From the NCBI GenBank assembly GCA_016195325.1, contig JACPZX010000016.1:72703-136702 (forward strand): a stretch of DNA of 64,000 nt. Direction: 5' to 3'. Source of the stretch: Acidobacteriota bacterium. GTDB taxonomy: Bacteria > Acidobacteriota > Polarisedimenticolia > JACPZX01. Under the pieces are notes generated by a model. It saw nothing but the letters and a program-made list of their open reading frames with translations. It was not told the DNA's origin and made no database searches. This document shows, piece by piece, positions 15,883 to 24,495 of the stretch; position 1 is the stretch's first letter; each line of letters opens with the position of its first letter. The position numbers and the translations under genes are program-made.

Positions 15883-17271
15883 ATGCGTCGCAGCGAATCC
15901 GGCCGCGTCCTGGCCGTGGCTCTGATCCTTCTCGTGCTCGCGGGCCTGTTCGCCCTCCTCGCCCTCGCCGCCTTCCGCGCGGGACCCCAGCCCGCGATCT
16001 CGGCGACGCCCGAGGGCGGCTCGATCGGACGGAAGACGACCGTCACCGTCACGGTGACGGAGGGAGTTCGCGGCCTCACGGCCGTCCGGGCCGAGCTGGT
16101 CCAGGGGGATCGGGTCGAGAAGCTCGCGGACAGGACCTATCCCCCGCCCCCGTCCTGGAAGTTCTGGGGCCGCGGCACCGATCGCGAGTCGCTGGCGCTC
16201 GAAATCGGCCGCGACGCGATCCAGGGGCTCAAGGCCGGAACGCTGACGATCCGGGTGACCGCCGGGGGGACGTCCGCGTGGCTGAGCCGCCCCGCGCCGG
16301 CGGTGAAGGAGCTGACTTTCCAGGTCCGCCTGACGCCGCCGAGCCTCGGCGTCACCTCCACGTTCCACTACGTGAAGCAGGGGGGCGCCGAGGCGGTGGT
16401 CTACCGCGTCGGCGAGTCCAGCGTGCGCGACGGCGTGAGGGTCGGAGACAGGTGGTTCCCGGGCTACCCCTTCCCCGGCGGCGCCGGGGGGGACCGCTTC
16501 GCGCTCTTCGCGGTTCCCGACGACGTCTCGGACCCGGCGAGCGTGACGCTCCTCGCCGCCGACGACGCGGACAACGAGTCCCAGGTCACGTTCATCGACA
16601 AGTTCACGCCGCACGCGCCCATCGAGGCGACGATCAACCTGTCGGACGCCTTCCTGAACAAGGTCGTCCCGGCGATCATGTCGCAGACCCCGGAGCTGGC
16701 GGACGCCGGAGGTCTGATCGAGAACTTCCTGTCGATCAACCAGGGCCTCCGGAAGGCGAACGCGGCGGAGCTCGTGTCGATCTCGTCGAAGTCGAAGCCG
16801 CAGTTCCTCTGGAGCCGGCCCTTCCTGCCCATGTCGAACGCGAAGGTGATGGCGCCCTTCGCGGAAGCCCGCACCTACGTCTTCCAGGGACGCACCGTCG
16901 ATCACCAGGTCCACCTCGGCTTCGACCTCGCGGCGACGAAGGCTGTTCCGGTCCAGGCCTCGAACGACGGCGTGGTCGCGCTGGCGCGCTTCTTCGGGAT
17001 CTACGGGAACGCCGTCGTGGTGGACCACGGATACGGCCTCGAGAGCCTATACGCGCACCTTTCGTCCATCGACGTGAAGGAGGGGCAGGCGGTGAGGCGG
17101 GGGGAGACGCTCGGCCGCACTGGCGACACCGGGCTCGCCGGCGGCGACCACCTCCACTTCTCGATCCTGATCGCCGGCCAGCCGGTGAACCCGCAGGAGT
17201 GGTGGGACGGCCACTGGATCAAGGACCGCGTGGCGCGGAAGCTCGGGAGCGCTCTCCGGTTCGCGGAGTAG
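15883..17271 (+). CDS. Membrane-anchored M23 (LytM) family metallopeptidase
   Basis: A 462-residue protein with an N-terminal membrane anchor or signal (residues 8-31, LAVALILLVLAGLFALLALAA) and a large beta-rich extracytoplasmic region. The C-terminal M23 domain (about residues 330-440) has zinc ligands H344 and D348 in HLGFDLA, and H423-x-H425 in GGDHLHF, so it is expected to be catalytically competent on peptidoglycan cross-links. The YGNAVVVDHGYGLESLYAHL strand pattern is typical of the family. GGGAG lies nine bases before the ATG at 15883. The next gene encodes a second peptidoglycan enzyme on the same strand, so the pair probably acts in wall remodelling. Confidence 0.9.
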   Translation: MRRSESGRVLAVALILLVLAGLFALLALAAFRAGPQPAISATPEGGSIGRKTTVTVTVTEGVRGLTAVRAELVQGDRVEKLADRTYPPPPSWKFWGRGTDRESLALEIGRDAIQGLKAGTLTIRVTAGGTSAWLSRPAPAVKELTFQVRLTPPSLGVTSTFHYVKQGGAEAVVYRVGESSVRDGVRVGDRWFPGYPFPGGAGGDRFALFAVPDDVSDPASVTLLAADDADNESQVTFIDKFTPHAPIEATINLSDAFLNKVVPAIMSQTPELADAGGLIENFLSINQGLRKANAAELVSISSKSKPQFLWSRPFLPMSNAKVMAPFAEARTYVFQGRTVDHQVHLGFDLAATKAVPVQASNDGVVALARFFGIYGNAVVVDHGYGLESLYAHLSSIDVKEGQAVRRGETLGRTGDTGLAGGDHLHFSILIAGQPVNPQEWWDGHWIKDRVARKLGSALRFAE

Positions 17272-17331
17272 CGCGCCGGCGGGAGTTCCTGCTATTTTCC
17301 GCGCGACGCGGGCGATGAGGCCCCGCGCGGC

Positions 17332-17340
17332 GGGAGGAGG
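17332..17340 (+). promoter_or_regulatory. Strong ribosome binding site preceding a CTG start
   Basis: GGGAGGAGG is followed after five bases by CTG at 17346, in frame with the serine peptidase gene. The next ATG, at 17391, has no such site. Confidence 0.6.
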
Positions 17341-17345
17341 ATCCC

Positions 17346-18221
17346 CTGAATCGAATCGGGCGCACGGCGGCCGTCGCCGCCGCGATCGGCATGACGGTCA
17401 TCGCGGCCTCCGCCGCTCCGGGCAAGCCTGGCGGCCCCGCCCTGAGGTCGAACCTTGCCCTCGTGATCGACGCGGAGCAGGGGGAGACTCTTTTCGCGAA
17501 GCACTCCGATCAGGTGGCGCCGATCGCGTCGATCACCAAGCTCATGACCGCCATGGTCGTGCTGGATGCGGGATCTCCTCCGGACGAAGCGATCACGATC
17601 GATCGCGCCGACGTGGACACGCTCAGGCACTCGAGCTCCCGGCTCCCGGTGGGTGCCCGGCTCGAGCGCGCCGACCTGCTCCAGGTCGCGCTGATGGCCT
17701 CGGAAAATCGGGCGGCGGCGGCCCTGGCGCGGGCTTACCCGGGCGGCGTCCCTTCGTGCGTGGAAGCGATGAACCGCAAGGCGATGGAGCTGGGGATGCT
17801 CTCGACCCACTTCAAGGATCCGACCGGGCTGTCCGACGACAACGTCTCGAGCCCCGAAGACCTCGCGCGGCTGGTGGTGGCCGCCGACGGATATCCGAGA
17901 ATCCGCGAGGCCACCACGTCATCCTCCCGCTTCGTCAGGCCCTCCGGCCGGCGCCCCCTCGAGTTCCACAACACGAACCGGCTGGTGGGCAGCCGGAGCT
18001 GGGAGATCGATCTCTCGAAGACCGGCTACATCAACGAGGCCGGGCGGTGCCTCGTGATGAAGGCGAAGATCGCCGCGCGGGACGTCGTCATCGTCCTCCT
18101 CGACTCCTGGGGCCGCGACACGCGCCTGGGCGACGCGAACAGAATCCGGAGGTGGATGGAGGCGACTTTCCGGTCGCCGGGGACGGCGCTCTCCGCTTCG
18201 AGGACTAGCCGGCGACCGTGA
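17346..18221 (+). CDS. PBP7-like D-alanyl-D-alanine peptidase (S11 family)
   Basis: A penicillin-binding serine peptidase. The three active-site motifs are present: SITK (Ser-x-x-Lys), SEN (Ser-x-Asn) and KTG, in the order and spacing of the S11 family; the short C-terminus without the usual PBP5 beta domain resembles PBP7/PbpG endopeptidases. I place the start at the CTG at 17346 because it has an ideal ribosome binding site and restores a full signal peptide (NRIGRTAAVAAAIGMTVIAASAA); starting at the ATG at 17391 leaves only a stub of it. The gene follows the M23 peptidase, about 75 bases downstream. The 3' end overlaps the oppositely oriented oxidoreductase gene by 17 bases. Confidence 0.88.
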   Translation: MNRIGRTAAVAAAIGMTVIAASAAPGKPGGPALRSNLALVIDAEQGETLFAKHSDQVAPIASITKLMTAMVVLDAGSPPDEAITIDRADVDTLRHSSSRLPVGARLERADLLQVALMASENRAAAALARAYPGGVPSCVEAMNRKAMELGMLSTHFKDPTGLSDDNVSSPEDLARLVVAADGYPRIREATTSSSRFVRPSGRRPLEFHNTNRLVGSRSWEIDLSKTGYINEAGRCLVMKAKIAARDVVIVLLDSWGRDTRLGDANRIRRWMEATFRSPGTALSASRTSRRP

Positions 18222-19167
18222 CCACGACCTTTCCCCGCGCCTGGCGCGTCCCCACGTACCGGATGGCGTCGGCGGCCTCGCCGAGCGGATACGTCCGATC
18301 GATCACCGGCGTGAGCTTGCCGGCCTCGGCGAGATCCTTCAGCACCACCAGATCTTCATGCGTCACCCGGGCCATGAGCACCGCGAAGCGCCGGCTCCCG
18401 AGGCGCGAGAGGACCGGCGCCGCGACCAGGCGCGACAGGACCCTGAAGACCTCTTTCGACGCGCCCGCGAGGACGAGCGTCCCGTTCGAAGTCATGACGC
18501 GCCGGCACTCGGCGAAGGAACGGTCCGCGCCGATGTCGAAGACGACGTCGTAGCTCTTCCCGCTCCGGGTGAAGTCCTCCTTCGTGTAATCGATCGCCTC
18601 GTCGGCGCCGATCGAGCGGACGAGATCCAGGTTCTTCGTGCTGGTCACGGCGGTGACGTGCGCGCCGAGCGCCTTCGCGACGAGGACGGCGAACGTCCCC
18701 AGGCCTCCCCCGGCCCCGTGGATCAGCACCCTCTGTCCCGGCCGGAGGCGCGCCGCATCGCGCAGACCCTGCAGGGCCGAGAGGCCCGCGACGGGGAGGG
18801 CGGCAGCCTGCTCGAACGTCAGGTTCCGGGGCTTCGGCGCCAGGCGGGCCTCCGTGGTCGTCACGTACTCCGCGAAGCTCCCCCTCCCCGCGCCGAAGAC
18901 CTCGTCGCCGGGCTTGAATCGCGTCACGTTCCTGCCGACGGCCTCCACGCGTCCGGCGAGATCGACCCCACGGACCGGGATCCGGGGGCTGCGAAGGAGC
19001 CTGCCGATGAGGTGCGGCAGCCTCTGCCTGAGGTGCCAGTCGAGCGCGTTGACGGAGGCGGCGCCGACCTTCACGAGGACGCCGTCGTCCGCGACGACGG
19101 GCCGTTCGATCTCCCGAAGCTTGAAGACGTCGGCGGAGCCGTACCCTTCCTGGACGATGGCCTTCAT
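18205..19167 (-). CDS. Medium-chain dehydrogenase/reductase, NAD(P)-dependent quinone-oxidoreductase type
   Basis: A 320-residue zinc-free MDR protein. The N-terminal GroES-like domain opens MKAIVQEGYGSADVFKLREI and contains VRGVDLAGRVEAVGRNVTRFKPGDEVFG; the nucleotide-binding domain has the dinucleotide motif GAGGGLGTFAV near residue 147 and ALGAHVTAVTSTKN. No structural-zinc cysteines are seen. It probably reduces quinones or enals. The ATG at 19167 lies five bases after the stop of the upstream gene; a GTG at 19176 overlaps that stop (GTGA) and is an alternative start. It is the last gene of an operon that begins with an ECF sigma factor, so it may belong to that stress regulon. Confidence 0.88.
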   Translation of the reverse strand: MKAIVQEGYGSADVFKLREIERPVVADDGVLVKVGAASVNALDWHLRQRLPHLIGRLLRSPRIPVRGVDLAGRVEAVGRNVTRFKPGDEVFGAGRGSFAEYVTTTEARLAPKPRNLTFEQAAALPVAGLSALQGLRDAARLRPGQRVLIHGAGGGLGTFAVLVAKALGAHVTAVTSTKNLDLVRSIGADEAIDYTKEDFTRSGKSYDVVFDIGADRSFAECRRVMTSNGTLVLAGASKEVFRVLSRLVAAPVLSRLGSRRFAVLMARVTHEDLVVLKDLAEAGKLTPVIDRTYPLGEAADAIRYVGTRQARGKVVVTVAG

Positions 19168-19172
19168 CGTGT

Positions 19173-19553
19173 TCACGGCTGCTTGTTCTCGCCGTCGGGC
19201 GGGCCGAAGCCGCAACGTCCGCCCAGACCCTGCCGGAATCGCTCCCGCTCCTCGGGGGACATGCGATCCCAGCGCGCGGCCATGCGCTCGCCCAGATGCT
19301 CGGCCATGCGCCCTTGCACGCGAGCGCGGATGCGGGAGTGACCGGAGCCGTGGCTGCCGAGCCCGCCGAAGAGGATGCGGCACAGCGTCAGGAGCCCCAG
19401 AGCCTGCCAGAAGTTGATCTCGCGCCAGCCGAAGAGCGGCGGCAGCAGCCAGTTCCACAGGAGCAGCACGATCCCGCCCCCGATGGCGATGAACAGCGCG
19501 ATCCCCGCCATCGCGAGCGGCGCGATGAGAAGCAGCTTCTTCACCTTGCTCAT
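19173..19553 (-). CDS. Small membrane protein in an ECF sigma operon
   Basis: A 126-residue protein with two hydrophobic helices (about residues 6-32 and 45-65) followed by a basic, amphipathic C-terminal tail containing ARWDRMSPEERERFRQGLGG. The tail resembles short helical segments of periplasmic sensor proteins, but no named domain is certain. It lies ten bases after the sigma factor gene and just before the oxidoreductase. The position is where an anti-sigma factor often sits, but there is no zinc-binding HxxxCxxC motif, so that role is only a guess. Confidence 0.7.
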   Translation of the reverse strand: MSKVKKLLLIAPLAMAGIALFIAIGGGIVLLLWNWLLPPLFGWREINFWQALGLLTLCRILFGGLGSHGSGHSRIRARVQGRMAEHLGERMAARWDRMSPEERERFRQGLGGRCGFGPPDGENKQP

Positions 19554-19563
19554 GTTCGTTCCC

Positions 19564-20112
19564 TCACCCTTTCGTCACGTCGTCGTAGATGCGCCGCAAC
19601 CGGCGGCGCAGGTGCAGGACCGCGTAGCGCTTCCTGGACAGGAGCGTGTTCACGCTCACGCCGGTCTCGGCGGCCATCTCCTTGAAGCTGAGCCCTTGAA
19701 GCTCATGCGCGACGAACGCCTCGCGCTGCTCGTCCGGCAGCTCGTCGAGCGCCGCCTCGATCTCGGCGAGGAGCACGCCGCGCGCGTAGAGAGCGTCGGG
19801 GCCGGCGTCGGGAGAAGGAAGCAGCTCCTCGATGTCGCCGAGGCTCTCCTGCATCGGCCTGCGCCAGAGGTCGGTGATGCGGTTCCGCGCCACGCGGAAG
19901 AGCCAGCCGGTGAGGTGCTCGATCGGCATCAGCAGGCGGTTCGCCTCGACCAGCTCGTGGAAGACGTCCTGCAGGATGTCCTCCACGTCGCGGGGGTCGG
20001 CCACGCGCCGTCGGATGAAGCGACGCAGCCGGGATTGCTCCCGCTCGACCGCATCGGAGGTCCGCTGGTCCCGTTCGAGTGGCATCCGCTCCAGGCTCGC
20101 CGCGTCCGTCAT
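19564..20112 (-). CDS. ECF-type RNA polymerase sigma factor
   Basis: A 182-residue sigma-70 family factor with only regions 2 and 4. Region 2 includes DPRDVEDILQDVFHELVEAN and GWLFRVARNRITDLWRR; region 4 includes LDELPDEQREAFVAHELQGLSFKEMA and the helix-turn-helix GVSVNTLLSRKRYAVLHL. I chose the ATG at 20112; the upstream in-frame extension reads through the likely promoter, where TACAAT (20150-20145, minus strand) lies 33 bases before this start. It heads a three-gene operon with a small membrane protein and an MDR oxidoreductase. The signal and regulon are unknown. Confidence 0.9.
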   Translation of the reverse strand: MTDAASLERMPLERDQRTSDAVEREQSRLRRFIRRRVADPRDVEDILQDVFHELVEANRLLMPIEHLTGWLFRVARNRITDLWRRPMQESLGDIEELLPSPDAGPDALYARGVLLAEIEAALDELPDEQREAFVAHELQGLSFKEMAAETGVSVNTLLSRKRYAVLHLRRRLRRIYDDVTKG

Positions 20113-20264
20113 CCAGGAGTGTAGACGGACGAGGGGGTGGGGATATTGTAGGGTCGCCGGGCCGATGGGAACGAGGACCGCCGGCCATGCGTCCATGACC
20201 GCCGTCTGCCATAGTGTCGGTCTTCGACGAGGCGCCCTCGGGCGCATGGACCAGGAGGCTGACC

Positions 20265-21698
20265 ATGGCGGGCATCGCAGTCAGGACGATCGACGGCAAG
20301 GGCGCATCTCTCTCATCCGAAACGCTCGATGCGCTCCGCGGCGAGCTGCGGGGACCCATGTGTCTTCCCGGCGAGGCGGGGTACGACGACGCGCGGGCGA
20401 TCTGGAACGCGATGATCGACCGCCGCCCCGCGCTCGTCGTGCGGGCGGCCGGGGCGGCCGACGTCATCTCGACCGTCCGCCTCGCGGCGAGGGCCGGGCT
20501 GCTCCTGTCGGTTCGGGGGGGCGGGCACAACATCGCCGGGAACGCCGTGTGCGACGGAGGGGTGATGCTCGATCTCTCGCGGATGATCTCGGTCAGGGTC
20601 GACCCGCAGGCGCGCACCGCGCGCGTCGAGCCCGGCGCGAAGCTCTCCGATTTCGACAGGGAGACGCAGGCCTTCGGCCTTGCGACGCCCCTCGGGATCA
20701 ACTCGACGACCGGGATCGCCGGGCTGACCCTCGGCGGCGGCTTTGGCTGGCTCAGCCGGAAGCACGGGCTGACGGTCGACAACCTGCTCTCCGCCGACGT
20801 CGTGACGGCCGAGGCGAAGCTCGTGCGCGCGAGCGCGACCGATCACCCGGATCTCTTCTGGGCGATCCGCGGCGGCGGCGGCAACTTCGGCGTCGTGACG
20901 TCCTTCGAGTTCACTCTCCACCCCGTGGGCCCGGAGGTGATCGCGGGGCTGATCGTCCACCCGTTCGCGAGCGCGAAGGCGGTCCTCGGCGAGTACCGCC
21001 GCCTCGTCGCGAAGGCGCCGGACGAGCTGACGTGCTGGGCCGTGATGCGGAAGGCGCCGCCCCTCCCTTTCCTCCCGCCGGGCGTTCACGGGACCGAGGT
21101 CCTCGTCCTCGCCCTCTGTCATGCCGGCGACCGCGCGGCCGGTGAGAAGGCGGTGGCCCCCTTCAAGGCGCTCGGGAAACCGATCGCGGACGTGGTCGGC
21201 CCCGCCCCGTACGCGGCGTGGCAGACGGCGTTCGATCCCATGCTCACGCCCGGCGCGAGGAACTACTGGAAGTCGCACGACGCCGTCGATCTCTCGGACG
21301 GCCTCATCGAGGCGCTGCTCCAGGCCGTCCGAACCCTTCCTTCCCCGGAGTGCGAGATCTTCGTCGCGAGCCTCGGCGGGGCCATCAACCGGGTTCCCGT
21401 CGACGCGACCGCGTACCCGCACCGGAATGTCGAGTTCGTGGTCAACGTGCACACGCGCTGGAGCGCCGCAGCCGACGACGCCGCGTGCGTCGCGTGGGCC
21501 CGGAAGCTCTACGACGCGGCCGCGCCGTTCGCGACGGGCGGGGTCTACGTGAACTTCATGCCCGAGGACGAGGCCGCCCGCGTCCGCGGCGGAGCGTACG
21601 GCCCGAACTACGACCGGCTCGCCCGGGTCAAGGCGAACTACGACCCGAAGAACTTCTTCCGGATGAACCAGAACGTCGCGCCGGGGGGGACGGCGTGA
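20265..21698 (+). CDS. FAD-linked oxidase, berberine-bridge-enzyme type
   Basis: A 477-residue flavoprotein. The PCMH-type FAD-binding domain spans about residues 55-225 and contains RGGGHNIAG, where H88 is the expected covalent FAD attachment, and LTLGGGFGWLSRKHG. The C-terminal BBE segment is present (YGPNYDRLARVKANYDPKNFFRMNQN). The second covalent Cys of bicovalent members is not found: the equivalent place reads INSTTG, so attachment is probably through His alone. Relatives oxidise sugars or secondary metabolites to lactones or aldehydes with release of hydrogen peroxide. AGGAGG lies six bases before the ATG at 20265. It stands divergent from the ECF sigma operon. Confidence 0.88.
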   Translation: MAGIAVRTIDGKGASLSSETLDALRGELRGPMCLPGEAGYDDARAIWNAMIDRRPALVVRAAGAADVISTVRLAARAGLLLSVRGGGHNIAGNAVCDGGVMLDLSRMISVRVDPQARTARVEPGAKLSDFDRETQAFGLATPLGINSTTGIAGLTLGGGFGWLSRKHGLTVDNLLSADVVTAEAKLVRASATDHPDLFWAIRGGGGNFGVVTSFEFTLHPVGPEVIAGLIVHPFASAKAVLGEYRRLVAKAPDELTCWAVMRKAPPLPFLPPGVHGTEVLVLALCHAGDRAAGEKAVAPFKALGKPIADVVGPAPYAAWQTAFDPMLTPGARNYWKSHDAVDLSDGLIEALLQAVRTLPSPECEIFVASLGGAINRVPVDATAYPHRNVEFVVNVHTRWSAAADDAACVAWARKLYDAAAPFATGGVYVNFMPEDEAARVRGGAYGPNYDRLARVKANYDPKNFFRMNQNVAPGGTA

Positions 21699-21815
21699 CG
21701 GCAGGACGGCGGAAGCTCGCGCGGCGGGGTCGCACCGGTCGGCCACGCCGCGCTTGCATCCGGCGCCCTCATCGACAAGATTGAACGGGCGCGTTGGCCC
21801 CGCCCCGGAGTACCG

Positions 21816-22763
21816 TTGCGCCCGAGATTCCCGATCCTTCCGATCGTCGCCGCTGTCCTGAGCCTCTTCGCCGTCGCCGGCGTCCGCGCGGAGGATCCGC
21901 CGCCCAACGGGTACGTCGAGACGGTCGACGTCAGCCTCGTCGTCCTTCACGTCACGGTCCTCGACTCGAAGGGGGAGCCGGTCCAGGGGCTCTCGCCGCG
22001 CGATTTCCACGTCCGCGAGGACGACGTGTTCAGAAAGATCTCGGTCTTCGGGTCGTCGGCCGACCAGGCGGTGAGGGTCGCCTTCCTTCTCGACGTCTCC
22101 GGATCGATGGAGATCCTGGGGAAGCTCTCGCGGGCCAAGGAGGCGATCCGGCTCTTCGCCGCCTCCCTCCTCCCTCACGACGAGATCGCCCTTCTCATCT
22201 TCGCCGACGGCCAGGTGGTCGTGAAGCTCGGCTTCACCAGCGACCGCGAGGCCCTCTCGCGCACGCTCGACGGCATCGACGCCTACGGCCGCACGGCGCT
22301 CCATGACGCTCTCGCAGAGGCCCCATTTCTTCTGTCGGCGACCGAGGCCGGGAGGAAGGCGCTGATCATCCTGACCGACGGCGTGGACAACGCCTCGACC
22401 ATCTCGAACGCCGAGGCGATCGAGATGGCCCGGCGCGCGCCGGTCCCGATCTTCGCCATCGGTCTGGCCGACCAGCCCCTCGACCTCCGCCCCGATCCGC
22501 GCGGCGAAGGGAAGGACCGACCGCTCTTCGAGACGCTGGCGGAGTTCACCTCCGGGACGGGCGGGGAGATGGTGACGGTCTTCAGCCCGAAGGAGATCCA
22601 GGCGGCGGTGGACCTCCTCGACCGGCGGCTCAGGGGCCAATACGTCGTCGGCTACGCCCCGGGCCCTTCGGGGGACGTCCCCGGATTCCACCGCATCGAC
22701 GTCACGACCCGGGACAAGCGCCACCGCGTCATGACGCGGAAGGGGTACACCACCAGTCCCTGA
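21816..22763 (+). CDS. Secreted VWFA-related Acidobacterial domain protein
   Basis: A 315-residue exported protein (signal peptide residues 1-25) with a von Willebrand A domain. The metal-ion-dependent adhesion site is intact: D93-V-S95-G-S97, the threonine in YGRTALHD and the aspartate in ILTDGVDN. Ahead of it is the short strand region LVVLHVTVLDSKGEPVQGL typical of the VWFA-related Acidobacterial family (TIGR03436), which I use as the main taxonomic clue. The start is a TTG at 21816, with GGAG five bases upstream. It probably mediates protein contacts in the periplasm or at the surface; the partner is unknown. Confidence 0.88.
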   Translation: MRPRFPILPIVAAVLSLFAVAGVRAEDPPPNGYVETVDVSLVVLHVTVLDSKGEPVQGLSPRDFHVREDDVFRKISVFGSSADQAVRVAFLLDVSGSMEILGKLSRAKEAIRLFAASLLPHDEIALLIFADGQVVVKLGFTSDREALSRTLDGIDAYGRTALHDALAEAPFLLSATEAGRKALIILTDGVDNASTISNAEAIEMARRAPVPIFAIGLADQPLDLRPDPRGEGKDRPLFETLAEFTSGTGGEMVTVFSPKEIQAAVDLLDRRLRGQYVVGYAPGPSGDVPGFHRIDVTTRDKRHRVMTRKGYTTSP

Positions 22764-22865
22764 GCGTGCTATCTTTCGGGCGCTCTTGGGAATTGAACCT
22801 GCCAAAGGACCAACAAGCACTCCCGCGCGTCCTTGGCCCCGCATCGCGGCGAGCGAGGGAGACTC

Positions 22866-23528
22866 ATGAACCGATCGACGTCCGGTCAGAAGCTTGCGTA
22901 CGTGCTCGTGACGACCGCGGCCGTCCTGATGCTCGGCGGCTGCGCGACCAAGAAGTCCCTCCGCGAGGGGCTCGGGACCCAGGACACCAAGATCTCCGGC
23001 ATCGAGTCCCAGGTCGAGGCCAACCAGAAGCGCATCGAGGAGACCGGCCAGCGCCTGGAGGGAGTGAAGGAGGAGGCCGGCGACGCGAAGCGTATCGGCG
23101 CGACGGCCGACTCGAAGGCCGAGAAGGCGGGGGCGCGCGCGGATCAGGCGTACGATCTCGCGAAGGGAAAGCTCCTCTACACGGTCGTCATCTCCGAGGT
23201 GGCCGGCCAGTTCGCGACCAGCAAGTACGAGCTGAGCGACGGGGCGAAGAAGACGCTCGACGATCTCGCCGCGAAGCTGAAGGCCGACAACGCCAACGTC
23301 TACCTCGAGGTCCAGGGGCACACCGACGGCACGGGGAGCGACGAGTACAACCTCCTCCTCGGGCAGCGCCGCGCCGACGCGGTGCGCCAGTACCTGAACT
23401 CGACCCAGGGTATCCCGCTCCACAAGATGTCGGTGATCTCCTTCGGCAAGTCCAAGCCGGTCGCCGACAACGGCACCCGCGAGGGGCGCGCCCAGAACCG
23501 GCGCGTGGAGATCCACGTCCTCTCCTGA
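22866..23528 (+). CDS. OmpA family lipoprotein
   Basis: A 220-residue lipoprotein: a hydrophobic segment ending in the lipobox LGGC (C26), then a helical, probably coiled-coil stretch (about 35-110, with repeated IEETGQRLEGVKEEAGDAK-like heptads), then an OmpA peptidoglycan-binding domain (about 115-218) with the hallmark LEVQGHTDGTGSDEYN, GQRRADAV and GRAQNRRVEI. It should tether the envelope to peptidoglycan, as Pal does. GAGGGAG lies just before the ATG at 22866. The next gene starts three bases after the stop. Confidence 0.9.
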   Translation: MNRSTSGQKLAYVLVTTAAVLMLGGCATKKSLREGLGTQDTKISGIESQVEANQKRIEETGQRLEGVKEEAGDAKRIGATADSKAEKAGARADQAYDLAKGKLLYTVVISEVAGQFATSKYELSDGAKKTLDDLAAKLKADNANVYLEVQGHTDGTGSDEYNLLLGQRRADAVRQYLNSTQGIPLHKMSVISFGKSKPVADNGTREGRAQNRRVEIHVLS

Positions 23529-23531
23529 GGC

Positions 23532-24413
23532 ATGACCGAACCGGGCGCAGGCGGTTTCTCGGTCAGAGGCGTCGCCCGCGCTGCGCTCCCCTCCTTCCTC
23601 TGGACATGGCTGAGGGGGATCCGACTGAGATGGCTCGCCGCCACGTATCCGCGGCGCGTCGTCGAGCACCGATACGCCGGCTTCCCGCTGAGAATCCTCA
23701 TCGCCGACGAGATGGGCCGCGACTGGTACGACATGGAGTGGCCCGTCCCCCCCGTCATCGAGGCCCTCCACGAACACGGGCTGCGGGAGGGGGCCGTCGT
23801 CTTCAACCTGGGCGCCCACCAGGGAGTGATGGCGCTCATCCTCGCGCGGGGGGCCGGGCGCTCGGGACGCATCGTCGCGGTGGAGGCGATGCCGTTCAAC
23901 GCGTCGGTGGCGCGTGTCAATCGCGATCTCAACGACGCCCCGCAGATCACGATCCTGCAGGCGGCGGTGGGAGACCGCCCCGGGATCCTCCACTTCAATC
24001 CCAGCTTCAACGGCGCCGTCGAAGCGGGAGGGCGCGGATGGGGGAGGCTCGAAGTGGAGGCCGTGACGGTGGACGAGTTGAGCCGGCGGCACGGCGCTCC
24101 GGACGTTCTCTTCATGGACATCGAGGGGTTCGAATACCTCGCGCTCAGGGGCGCCGTCGAGACCCTTGCACGCCGGCCCGACTGCGTCATCGAGGTGCAC
24201 ACCGGCGGCCAGCTCGAATCGTTCGGCGGATCGCTCCAGGGAATCGTCGAGTTCTTCCCGCCCGGCGACTTCACTCTCCTGATGTCGCCTGAGTGGAAGA
24301 CCGACGCGGCCGACCCGGGGTGCAGGCCGCTCGATGCGGCCGACGATCTCGTCAGGAAACCGTTCTACCTGCTCGCTCTGGGGAAGCGCGGCGCCACACC
24401 CCTCGCGCCTTGA
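23532..24413 (+). CDS. FkbM family methyltransferase
   Basis: A 293-residue S-adenosylmethionine-dependent methyltransferase. The SAM site is VFNLGAHQGVMALILA (about residues 95-110), followed by IVAVEAMPFNASVARVNRD, in which the acidic residue binds ribose, and the FkbM signature VDELSRRHGAPDVLFMDIEGFEYLALRGA. FkbM proteins O-methylate sugars or polyketides. It starts three bases after the OmpA lipoprotein gene and lies upstream of a cluster with a glycosyltransferase, so glycan methylation is a reasonable but unproven role. Confidence 0.85.
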   Translation: MTEPGAGGFSVRGVARAALPSFLWTWLRGIRLRWLAATYPRRVVEHRYAGFPLRILIADEMGRDWYDMEWPVPPVIEALHEHGLREGAVVFNLGAHQGVMALILARGAGRSGRIVAVEAMPFNASVARVNRDLNDAPQITILQAAVGDRPGILHFNPSFNGAVEAGGRGWGRLEVEAVTVDELSRRHGAPDVLFMDIEGFEYLALRGAVETLARRPDCVIEVHTGGQLESFGGSLQGIVEFFPPGDFTLLMSPEWKTDAADPGCRPLDAADDLVRKPFYLLALGKRGATPLAP

Positions 24414-24495
24414 CTTCGGGACGAGGGCGGGGAAGGATCCGCCCGTTGTTCGCCCGCGCGCTCGCCACAGCGCCCACCATTCCCCGGAGAAACCA

